Made by a program: the position numbers and the translations under genes
The notes under the pieces: model-generated
What the model was told of the DNA's origin: nothing
What the model saw: only the letters and a program-made list of their open reading frames with translations
The model's database searches: none
In this document: piece by piece, positions 1-6,075 of the stretch
Layout: each line of letters starts with the position of its first letter
Position numbering within the stretch: the first letter of the stretch is position 1
Source of the DNA: Methyloglobulus sp.
GTDB taxonomy: Bacteria; Pseudomonadota; Gammaproteobacteria; Methylococcales; Methylomonadaceae
Length of the DNA: 10,219 nt
Assembly: GCA_013140405.1 (NCBI GenBank)
Contig: JABFSV010000298.1
Coordinates: 1 to 10,219 of the forward strand
Direction: 5' to 3'

Positions 1-77
1 TAATGCGCCGTGGATTGCCTCAAAATTTTGTAGTTTTTTAGAGAAAAGCAAAAAGTTGTTTTTACCACCATACTAAA

Positions 78-84
78 AAGGAGA
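78..84 (+). promoter_or_regulatory. Shine-Dalgarno site of the M20 amidohydrolase gene
   Basis: AAGGAGA lies just upstream of the ATG at 89, with five bases between GGAG and the start codon. This is a near-consensus ribosome binding site and fixes the start at 89. I could not find a convincing -35/-10 promoter pair in the 88 bases before the gene. Confidence 0.8.
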
Positions 85-88
85 CGTT

Positions 89-1525
89 ATGACTACTAAA
101 ACGATTGATCCAGAATGGGTGCTGCAAGCGGTCGATGCAGTGCAACCCATTATCGAACAGGCCTCCGACAAACTGTGGCAATTGGCCGAGGTTTCGCTGG
201 AAGAGATCAAATCCGCCGAATACCTGTTGGCGTTGCTGCAAGAGCAAGGTTTTACCATTGTCAGTACCTGCACTGCGGGCATTCCCACCGCGTTTGTGGC
301 GGAATGGGGGTCGGGTGAACCAAAACTTGGGATTTTGTTGGAATACGATGCGCTTCCCGGCTTGGGAAATGAGGCGGTAAGCTGCAAGCAACCGCGTAAA
401 GACGGTACGACCAGCGGTCACGGTTGCGGTCATAACCTAATCGGTTCGGCGGCGTTGGGTTCGGCACTGACGCTGAAACAAACGATGACGGATCATAACA
501 TCAGCGGAACGCTACGGGTGTATGGCTGCGCTTCCGAAGAAAACGAAGGCTCAAAGGTTTACATGGCGCGGGAGGGGTTATTCCAGGACTTGGATGCCGT
601 CCTGCACTGCCACCCCATTGATAATGCGATTGTTGGCAATCTTCGCACCGCCGCTAACAACAGCATGAGAGTCGAATTTATGGGTACCACCGCCCATGCC
701 GGCGTCTCGCCCTGGTTGGGGCGTAGTGCCGTCCATGCAGCGGAATTGTTTGCCCACAGTGTCAACTTGATGCGGGAACATGTGGAGCCTACGGCGCGTC
801 TGCATTACGTCTATGAAAGCGCGGGACTCGCTCCCAACGTCGTTCCGGATTATGCCAAGATGTGGCTAACTGTCCGTGATGTTGATCGTACCCGTGTCAA
901 TGCAACCACGGAGTGGCTGCGGCAAGCGGCTGAAGGCGCGGCGATGGCGACCCAAACCAAGTGCAATTTCATCCTCTTCTTCGGCGTACATGACTTACTC
1001 CCAAACACGCCTTTGGCACAGCGGATGCAAACCCATCTGGAACAGGTAGGCGTACCGGAATGGACAGATGACGAACAGTCCTTTGCCCGTGAATTACAAA
1101 AAAACTTTGGAATAGAGCCGAAAGGCATGGCAACCAAAGTTGTTCCCTTACAAAACGAACCGTCTTTAGGCGGCGGCACCGATGTCGGCGATATTAGCTG
1201 GAATGTCCCTACGATGGGGATAGCGATGCCCTCCATCCCTTTAGGCATCAGCCTGCATACCTGGGCGGCAACAGCCACGCATGGCATGAGCATTGGTAAA
1301 AAAGCCGCTGTCGCCATGGCAAAAATCATGACGGCTACGGGGTTGGACATTCTCACCGATAGTGACTTGCGGCAAGCGGCCAAAGCCGATTTTGAGCGGC
1401 GCACCGCAGGAAAACCCTACGTTTCACCTTTGCCGGATGATCGCTTACAACCTTTCGGAATGCCGGAATGGATGACGGAAGATGCTTGCCGTGAAATGTT
1501 TAGCGGGGTAAAGTCCGACAATTAA
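89..1525 (+). CDS. M20-family amidohydrolase, AbgB-like (p-aminobenzoyl-glutamate hydrolase subunit B type)
   Basis: A 478-residue metallopeptidase-like hydrolase expected to cleave an amide bond in an N-acyl amino acid or aminobenzoyl-glutamate type substrate in the cytoplasm. Visible M20D hallmarks are LLEYDALPG near residue 85, the metal-binding GHGCGHNL at 110-117 (C113, H115), the acidic pair E150-E151 in ASEENEG, LHCHP at 172-176 and the late LHTWAA with H390. The lid/dimerisation domain probably occupies about residues 185-300. The length is close to E. coli AbgB (481 residues), and no signal peptide is seen. In E. coli AbgB works with AbgA and the transporter AbgT. Neither partner is in this window, so it may act alone or its partners may lie upstream of position 1. 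The exact substrate is not determined by the sequence. It could equally be called a generic M20D amidohydrolase. Confidence 0.87.
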   Translation: MTTKTIDPEWVLQAVDAVQPIIEQASDKLWQLAEVSLEEIKSAEYLLALLQEQGFTIVSTCTAGIPTAFVAEWGSGEPKLGILLEYDALPGLGNEAVSCKQPRKDGTTSGHGCGHNLIGSAALGSALTLKQTMTDHNISGTLRVYGCASEENEGSKVYMAREGLFQDLDAVLHCHPIDNAIVGNLRTAANNSMRVEFMGTTAHAGVSPWLGRSAVHAAELFAHSVNLMREHVEPTARLHYVYESAGLAPNVVPDYAKMWLTVRDVDRTRVNATTEWLRQAAEGAAMATQTKCNFILFFGVHDLLPNTPLAQRMQTHLEQVGVPEWTDDEQSFARELQKNFGIEPKGMATKVVPLQNEPSLGGGTDVGDISWNVPTMGIAMPSIPLGISLHTWAATATHGMSIGKKAAVAMAKIMTATGLDILTDSDLRQAAKADFERRTAGKPYVSPLPDDRLQPFGMPEWMTEDACREMFSGVKSDN

Positions 1526-1549
1526 TACCTATTTTGGTAATGGCTTAAA

Positions 1550-1577
1550 GGAGTGACAAACCTAGGTTTATCACTCC
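1550..1577. repeat. Imperfect palindrome, copy 1 (REP/MITE-like)
   Basis: GGAGTGACAAACCT is followed by its inverted complement with a single mismatch (C1557 opposite A1570), centred on CCTAGG. It begins 24 bases after the stop of the M20 gene and ends 42 bases before the CobW-type gene. A closely related, perfect copy occurs at 2720-2751. It can fold into a hairpin, but no T-run follows, so a classical intrinsic terminator is unlikely. A dispersed REP-like element or a protein-binding palindrome fits better. Confidence 0.8.
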
Positions 1578-1619
1578 ACATTATCAAGTTACAGGTTTAA
1601 CCCACTACCCCTATTTTAT

Positions 1620-2588
1620 ATGATAAATAAGCAGATTCCGGTTACAGTGATTGGCGGCTATCTTGGTGCTGGCAAGACGACCTTGCTCAATCACATTTTA
1701 CGGAATAATAAGGGTATCCGGTTTGCAGTCCTGGTCAACGATTTTGGCAATATCAACATTGATATTGATCTAATCGAAAGTCAGGACGGCGACACAATCA
1801 ACCTTGCCAATGGCTGTATTTGTTGTTCACTCGCTGGCGGATTTGGAACGGCGATGATTTCGATTCGTGATAGGGCAGTGTTACCGGATAGAGTCCTTAT
1901 CGAAGCGAGCGGTGTTTCTGACCCTTTTAAAATAGCGCAATACGCCCATTTACCTGGATTTCTGCTGGATAGCGTTATCGTGCTTGCCGATGCGGAATTG
2001 ATCCAGAAACAGGCGGCTGATAAATATGTAGGAAGGCAAGTCATACAGCAGTTAAAAAGCGCTGATTTTCTGTTGCTCAATAAGGTCGATCTGGTGTTGG
2101 ATGAAAGACGCACACAGGTTGGGAATTGGCTGCATGATCTGGTTCCCGATATCCGAATCCTGGAAGTGAACCAGGGAAAGGTTCCTGTGGATATGTTGTT
2201 CGGGGAAGAATTGCCGGAAGATTTAGCAAATCCTGAGACACTAGAGGACTTGGTTGATGACAAACAAAGCGAAAAGCATGAACACCACCACGATCATGAC
2301 TATGTGACTTGGAGCTATATCGGCTCAAGTCCGCTGGATGGTGCGAAATTCCGCGCACTGATCGCCGGACTGGATGCGAAGGTGTTGCGCGGCAAAGGAT
2401 TTTTATACTTAGCCGAAGACCCTTCGGTGCAATTCGTCTTCCAGTTGGTCGGTAAACGCTGGAGTGTGGAACGAGGGGAAGCATGGAAAGACCGCGAACC
2501 GAAAACGCAGTTTGTTCTCATTGGCTTGGCGGGAAGTCTCGATGGTGCGGCATTGGATGAGAACCTGAAAAATATGATATTGACATGA
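1620..2588 (+). CDS. CobW/COG0523 family GTP-binding metallochaperone
   Basis: A 322-residue cytoplasmic P-loop GTPase of the CobW/YjiA/ZNG1 group, whose members use GTP hydrolysis to deliver metal, usually zinc or cobalt, to client enzymes. Visible features are the Walker A motif GGYLGAGKTT at 12-21, the metal-binding CxCC motif C66-I-C68-C69, the switch-like IEASGVSDP near 94-102, and the guanine-specificity NKVDL at 154-158. A histidine-rich linker follows at 220-226 (H220, H222-H224, H226), and then a CobW C-terminal domain at about 228-320. ATG at 1620 is the only plausible start: there is no in-frame start just upstream and no clear Shine-Dalgarno site, so translation may be weak or conditional. 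Related palindromes lie on both sides. Neighbouring metal-dependent amidohydrolases are possible clients, but this is inference. I saw no Zur box. The subgroup and the metal cannot be assigned from sequence alone. Confidence 0.93.
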   Translation: MINKQIPVTVIGGYLGAGKTTLLNHILRNNKGIRFAVLVNDFGNINIDIDLIESQDGDTINLANGCICCSLAGGFGTAMISIRDRAVLPDRVLIEASGVSDPFKIAQYAHLPGFLLDSVIVLADAELIQKQAADKYVGRQVIQQLKSADFLLLNKVDLVLDERRTQVGNWLHDLVPDIRILEVNQGKVPVDMLFGEELPEDLANPETLEDLVDDKQSEKHEHHHDHDYVTWSYIGSSPLDGAKFRALIAGLDAKVLRGKGFLYLAEDPSVQFVFQLVGKRWSVERGEAWKDREPKTQFVLIGLAGSLDGAALDENLKNMILT

Positions 2589-2662
2589 AAGCGTATTGCT
2601 GGTGTCAACTTATATAAATTTTCATGCTGTAATGGGATAGAACACCCGTGGCACTGATTGGT

Positions 2663-2703
2663 CGGATTTAAGCGGATTTTATTTTGGTAGACGGCGAAAT
2701 CCG
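2663..2703. repeat. CGGATTT direct and inverted repeats
   Basis: CGGATTT occurs at 2663-2669 and 2673-2679, and its complement AAATCCG occurs at 2697-2703. Either direct copy could pair with the inverted copy to make a 7-bp stem. The loop would be 17 bases for the nearer copy, and no T-run follows. It might be a weak structure behind the CobW-type gene or simply chance. Confidence 0.4.
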
Positions 2704-2719
2704 TAACTTGATTGATAGG

Positions 2720-2751
2720 GTGGAGTGACAAACCTAGGTTTGTCACTCCAC
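2720..2751. repeat. Perfect 32-bp palindrome, copy 2 (REP/MITE-like)
   Basis: GTGGAGTGACAAACCT is followed directly by its exact reverse complement with no loop, centred on CCTAGG at 2733-2738. The inner 28 bases match the element at 1550-1577 except for one base. It starts 131 bases after the stop of the CobW-type gene. The sequence after it (AATACACG) has no T-run, so it is not a standard intrinsic terminator. Confidence 0.88.
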
Positions 2752-2814
2752 AATACACGCGACTTACTGGTATGAAGCCGACAAGTCCATAAAAATACCC
2801 ACTATCTTTATTTT

Positions 2815-2852
2815 TTATCAGTGCTTATCAGTGCTTATCAGTGCTTATCAGT
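2815..2852. repeat. Tandem repeat with 10-bp period
   Basis: TTATCA recurs at 2815, 2825, 2835 and 2845, each copy separated by GTGC, giving almost four exact copies of TTATCAGTGC. The array ends about 90 bases before the ATG at 2941. A period of about one helical turn would place every copy on the same face of the DNA, as expected of an operator array. A slippage-generated microsatellite is the simpler alternative. Confidence 0.85.
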
Positions 2853-2926
2853 CATATCCGTATCATCTATGTTTTTTTAGTCTAAAACGGAGTAGTTACC
2901 TTAATAACCTAGACCAACCTTTATTT

Positions 2927-2932
2927 GGAGAG
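2927..2932 (+). promoter_or_regulatory. Shine-Dalgarno site selecting ATG 2941
   Basis: GGAGAG lies eight bases before the ATG at 2941. The in-frame TTG at 2935 would be only two bases from it, too close for initiation. This site therefore supports 2941 as the start. Confidence 0.75.
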
Positions 2933-2940
2933 CATTGAAC

Positions 2941-4596
2941 ATGGCAAACGAAATCACGATATTCCAAGCAAAAAAGATCGTTACAATGAACCCTTCAAAT
3001 CCGGAAGGTACCCATGTTGCAGTACGCGAAGACAAGATTCTCGGAGTCGGTACGCTCGACGAAGTGAAGGGCTGGGGCGAGTACACGCTAGACGACACAT
3101 TCAAGGACAAAGTGCTGATTCCGGGTTTGGTCGAGGCCCACTCTCACGCCACGGAGGGCTCGATGTGGGCCGACCCCTATGTCGGCTACTTCGACAGGAC
3201 CGACCCGCATGGAAAGATCTGGCCCGGATGTCAGTCGCTTGAAGCCGTGGTTGCGCGGATCAAGGAGATCGAGGCGGAGGTCGCCGATCCAAATTCCTTG
3301 CTAATGGTGTGGGGGATGGATCCCATCTATTTCCCCGGCGTGCGGTTGACGGCCGATCATCTCGATACGGTTTCGACGACGCGACCGATTTTCGTGCTCC
3401 ATGCCAACGGCCATGTGGCGACCGTGAACAGCGCGTGCCTGCGAGCCTATGGCATTTCGCGCGATAGCGCGGTTGTTGGCGTGCTGCGGGGTTCTGATGG
3501 TGAGCCGAATGGAGAACTTTCGGAGCTCGTCGCCATGTTCCAGGTCACGGAGGCACTCAAGCGCCTACAGGCGGCGATGGCCGCAGAGCAGGCTCTCCGT
3601 GACTATGGACGTATAGCAAACCTTACGGGTTGCACGACCGTCACTGAGTTGGGGACGGCACCCATGCACGACCCGACGGCGACCGAGATGTTCCGGCGCG
3701 TGGTTAACGATCCGGCCTTTCAGGCCCGGTTGGTCGTGTACTACGGTTCGAGCTTCGGTGGGCCGCAGGACGCTGAAGGGATCGTGGATGCTATGCAGAA
3801 GCTCAAGGCCGAGGACACCGACAAATTCCGCACCGGCGGCATCAAGACATACCTGGACGGATCGATTCAGGGCTTGTCAGCGTGCGTCGGTTGGCCCGGC
3901 TACTACAAGGCGGAAGGTACAGGGATTTGGAATGAGGCCCCCGAACAGTTCGCGGCCAAGCTGGCGGTGTATCACCGCGCGGGCATCAACGTGCACACCC
4001 ACTGCAACGGGGACGAGGCCGTGCAGGTGTTCATCGAGAAGGTCGAGGATGTGCTGCGCGACTGTGCCTGGCTCGATCATCGCCATACGGTGCAGCACTG
4101 CGCGCTGACCACCGCAGCACAGTACCGGAAGATGGCCAAGCTCGGTATATGCGCCAATCTGTTCATCAATCACGTGTGGTACTGGTCTGACCAGCACTAC
4201 GAGATCACGGTCGGGCCAGAACGCGCGAAAAGGATGAATAGCTGCGCCACCGCCAAGCGTGAAGGTGTGTCGTACTCCTTCCACAGCGATGCGGCGATTA
4301 CGCCGCTCGGTCAACTGCACACGATGTGGTGCGCCGTCAACCGCGTCACACCCAAGGGGCGGGTGGTCGGCGAAACCGAACGGATCAGTGCCTATGACGC
4401 GTTGTACGCCGCAACGGTGGGCGCTGCGTACCAACTCCATATGGACCACGAAATCGGCACGATAGAATGCGGCAAATTCGCCGACTTTGCCGTGCTGGAT
4501 GAGTCGCCGCTCGATGTGGACCCGATGAAAATCAAGGATATTCCGGTTTGGGGTACAGTGGTGGGCGGCGTGAAATACCAAGCGGTGCAGGGGTAA
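2941..4596 (+). CDS. Amidohydrolase family 3 protein (YtcJ/AepA-like), first paralogue
   Basis: A 551-residue metal-dependent hydrolase of the amidohydrolase-3 group, whose members hydrolyse N-substituted amides or related C-N bonds. The substrate here is unknown. A small beta-sandwich part at residues 1-60 and about 480-551 brackets a TIM barrel. Candidate metal ligands and catalytic residues are H67 and H69 in EAHSH, K302 in IKTYLDGS, H352/H354 in VHTHCNGDEA, H386 in HTVQH and D450 in FHSDA. The C-terminal GTIECGKFADFAVLD and the KIKDIPVWGTVVGG ending are typical of the family. No signal peptide is visible. It is the first gene of a tight operon with the membrane protein two bases downstream. 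A clear paralogue lies at 6076-7740. Base composition is richer in GC than the neighbours (about 58-60% in sampled lines), hinting at a different origin. AepA-type annotations as an exoenzyme regulator should not be transferred. Confidence 0.9.
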   Translation: MANEITIFQAKKIVTMNPSNPEGTHVAVREDKILGVGTLDEVKGWGEYTLDDTFKDKVLIPGLVEAHSHATEGSMWADPYVGYFDRTDPHGKIWPGCQSLEAVVARIKEIEAEVADPNSLLMVWGMDPIYFPGVRLTADHLDTVSTTRPIFVLHANGHVATVNSACLRAYGISRDSAVVGVLRGSDGEPNGELSELVAMFQVTEALKRLQAAMAAEQALRDYGRIANLTGCTTVTELGTAPMHDPTATEMFRRVVNDPAFQARLVVYYGSSFGGPQDAEGIVDAMQKLKAEDTDKFRTGGIKTYLDGSIQGLSACVGWPGYYKAEGTGIWNEAPEQFAAKLAVYHRAGINVHTHCNGDEAVQVFIEKVEDVLRDCAWLDHRHTVQHCALTTAAQYRKMAKLGICANLFINHVWYWSDQHYEITVGPERAKRMNSCATAKREGVSYSFHSDAAITPLGQLHTMWCAVNRVTPKGRVVGETERISAYDALYAATVGAAYQLHMDHEIGTIECGKFADFAVLDESPLDVDPMKIKDIPVWGTVVGGVKYQAVQG

Positions 4597-4598
4597 GG

Positions 4599-5249
4599 AT
4601 GGGGTCGAATAGCTCACTCAAAGAGGATAGGCCCGCGACGCAAGAGCGGCGGTTGGAAATATATGCTGCAATCCTGCTTTCCATCGCGGCACTTGGCAGT
4701 TCTTGGAGCGGATATCAGTCGGCACGTTGGAGTGGCGTACAATCAACCAAGTACAGCCAGGCCAACGCCATGCGCGTCGAATCGAACCGGGTTTCCACCG
4801 CCGCTGGTCAACTCCAAGGCATCGACGTACAACTGTTTACCCACTGGCTCAATGCCTACGCTGTAGACAATCAGAAGCTGGAACAATTTTACCGCAAGCG
4901 ATTTCGGGCGGAGTTTTTGCCAGCATTCGAGACATGGCTGAACAGTGACCCTATGAATAATCCTAAAGCCGCCCCCAGTCCATTTGGATTACCTGAGTAC
5001 AGACTGATTTTGAACGAACAGGCTACCCAAGCCGAGGCAGAAGCGGCGCGAATTTTCAAGGAAGGCCAGGCCGCGAACCAACAGAGCGACGACTATGTGC
5101 TGAATACGGTCGCCCTGTCTATGGTGATGTTCCTGGTCAGTATTGCCGGGACATCCCGCTCAATCGCTGCGCGTACTGGACTCCTGATTGTCGCCGTCCT
5201 AATAACCGTGACGGGAGTTTACCATCTTGCAACGTTCCCCATTATTTAG
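4599..5249 (+). CDS. Conserved hypothetical membrane protein
   Basis: A 216-residue protein I cannot assign to a named family. A charged N-terminus (1-18) precedes a hydrophobic segment at about 19-36, then the aromatic-rich WSGYQSARWSG at 36-46. A hydrophilic region follows at about 47-163 with an Ala/Glu/Gln-rich, probably helical part at about 145-163. Two further transmembrane segments lie at about 166-184 and 192-210. The WSxYQxARWxG stretch resembles a motif I recall from other uncharacterised bacterial membrane proteins, but that is memory, not a search. ATG 4599 is chosen because AGGGG at 4589-4593 sits five bases upstream. A TTG at 4548 would extend it by 17 residues inside the previous gene and lacks such support. 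It starts two bases after the amidohydrolase stop, suggesting translational coupling, and ends 12 bases before the channel gene. A role linked to those two genes is inferred only from context. Confidence 0.8.
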   Translation: MGSNSSLKEDRPATQERRLEIYAAILLSIAALGSSWSGYQSARWSGVQSTKYSQANAMRVESNRVSTAAGQLQGIDVQLFTHWLNAYAVDNQKLEQFYRKRFRAEFLPAFETWLNSDPMNNPKAAPSPFGLPEYRLILNEQATQAEAEAARIFKEGQAANQQSDDYVLNTVALSMVMFLVSIAGTSRSIAARTGLLIVAVLITVTGVYHLATFPII

Positions 5250-5261
5250 CGAGGCAGGCAC

Positions 5262-5936
5262 TTGGAGATAAAAGCATTCCTACTGCTCCCGGCTTATTTC
5301 GACTATATCGCCACTTTTCTCTGGGCTATCAGCGGATCGCTGTTGGGCGCACGTAGGGGTTATGCCGTACTCGGCATTCTGACCGTGGCAATCGTATCCT
5401 CTGCGGGTGGTGGCCTGTTGCGGGATGGTCTCTTCCTTCAGGATGGCCCGCCAGTGTTACTTCGTTCGCCGACTTATCTGTCCATCATCGCTGCATCCGT
5501 ACTGGCCGTTGTGTTATTCGGTCAACGAATTCAACGTATGCGCCATCTCCATTACGCCGTCAGCCTGGTCGATGCGATAGGCTTGGGTGCTTATGCGGTG
5601 GTGGGTATGAACCGTGCGTTGGCGGCGGGACTCAGCCTACCCGGTGTGATTGTAGTCGGCATGGTGAATGCCGTTGGCGGTGGTATCCTCCGCGATGTGC
5701 TTATACGGCAAGAACCCAGCATGTTCCAGCCAGGAACCCTCGATGAATCGCTCGCGTTAATAGGTTGCGTCCTCTTCGTGATGCTGATCCGTTTGCTGTC
5801 TTTTGAACAGTATCATGCTGCTTGGATCACTATTGTAGTAGTTTTCGCTATCCGAATGATCGCAATACGTTATCAGATCCGTTCAAGGCCTTTGCGAGGC
5901 TTCGAGAAGTACTGGGATAAGCCGGATAAGGAATAA
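5262..5936 (+). CDS. TRIC/YicG family (UPF0126) trimeric cation channel protein
   Basis: A 224-residue inner-membrane protein with about seven hydrophobic segments and the internal duplication typical of this family. Each half carries a glycine-rich motif: GGGLLRD at 49-55 and GGGILRD at 139-145. Bacterial members are homologues of animal TRIC channels and are thought to conduct monovalent cations, though some are proposed to carry small solutes. The start is a TTG at 5262. GAGG at 5251-5254 is seven bases upstream, the family N-terminus begins near here, and no in-frame ATG or GTG start is close. It follows the membrane protein by 12 bases and so belongs to the same operon. The C-terminus is basic (RSRPLRGFEKYW), which fits a cytoplasmic tail. 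Ion selectivity cannot be read from the sequence. Confidence 0.9.
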   Translation: MEIKAFLLLPAYFDYIATFLWAISGSLLGARRGYAVLGILTVAIVSSAGGGLLRDGLFLQDGPPVLLRSPTYLSIIAASVLAVVLFGQRIQRMRHLHYAVSLVDAIGLGAYAVVGMNRALAAGLSLPGVIVVGMVNAVGGGILRDVLIRQEPSMFQPGTLDESLALIGCVLFVMLIRLLSFEQYHAAWITIVVVFAIRMIAIRYQIRSRPLRGFEKYWDKPDKE

Positions 5937-6063
5937 AAAGAGAATCTATGCCATCGCTTGTAGCCATCGGTTAAAGACGCTTTGTATCCAGTGCCAAGAT
6001 CAAGGTTTGCGAGACTGGAGGAGAGCAGGTAATACAAATTCAGAAAATACAATGACCACAACC

Positions 6064-6070
6064 AGGAGAC
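6064..6070 (+). promoter_or_regulatory. Shine-Dalgarno site selecting ATG 6076
   Basis: AGGAGAC lies five bases before the ATG at 6076. The alternative in-frame starts, ATG 6052 and TTG 6007, have no well-placed site. Starting at 6076 also gives a length (554) close to that of the paralogue (551). Confidence 0.8.
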
Positions 6071-6075
6071 TTTTT

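Larger units (their letters stand above)
2589..2940. other. 352-base intergenic region rich in short repeats
   Basis: No gene is supported here. The stretch holds CGGATTT repeats (2663-2703), a perfect 32-bp palindrome (2720-2751), a 10-bp-period tandem repeat (2815-2852) and the ribosome binding site of the next gene. It is AT-rich, especially 2790-2925, which fits a promoter region for the operon starting at 2941. I could not pick a convincing -35/-10 pair. TATCAT at 2861-2866 is a possible -10 but has no good -35. Confidence 0.6.

Noticed and set aside
2..76. Possible tail of an upstream gene ending at TAA 74-76
   Set aside because: Only about 24 codons are visible, with no recognisable motif and an AT-rich, non-coding look.
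850..1404. 184-codon open frame on the minus strand
   Set aside because: It is antisense to the M20 gene, with no motif and no supported start site.
1550..1577. Palindrome as an intrinsic terminator of the M20 gene
   Set aside because: The hairpin is strong, but no T-run follows it here or at 2720-2751.
1526..1619. Zur operator before the CobW-type gene
   Set aside because: No AT-rich palindrome of the usual Zur type was found. The palindrome present is of a different kind and is repeated downstream.
2315..2758. 147-codon minus-strand frame reaching into the intergenic gap
   Set aside because: Most of it is antisense to the CobW-type gene, its 5' part runs through the palindrome, and no ribosome site or domain is seen.
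2815..2852. Tandem repeat as a CRISPR array
   Set aside because: The 10-bp unit has no variable spacers of CRISPR length.
2935..2940. TTG start for the first amidohydrolase-3 gene
   Set aside because: It is only two bases from the ribosome site, while ATG 2941 has ideal spacing.
3877..4617. 246-codon open frame on the minus strand
   Set aside because: It lies opposite the GC-rich first amidohydrolase gene. GC-rich coding sequence often leaves long antisense frames, and the product is low-complexity and unrecognisable.
6007..6075. Extended N-terminus of the second amidohydrolase-3 protein from TTG 6007 or ATG 6052
   Set aside because: The added residues are not shared with the paralogue, and the best ribosome site serves ATG 6076. 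GGAGGAGAG at 6017-6025 has no start codon at a proper distance.
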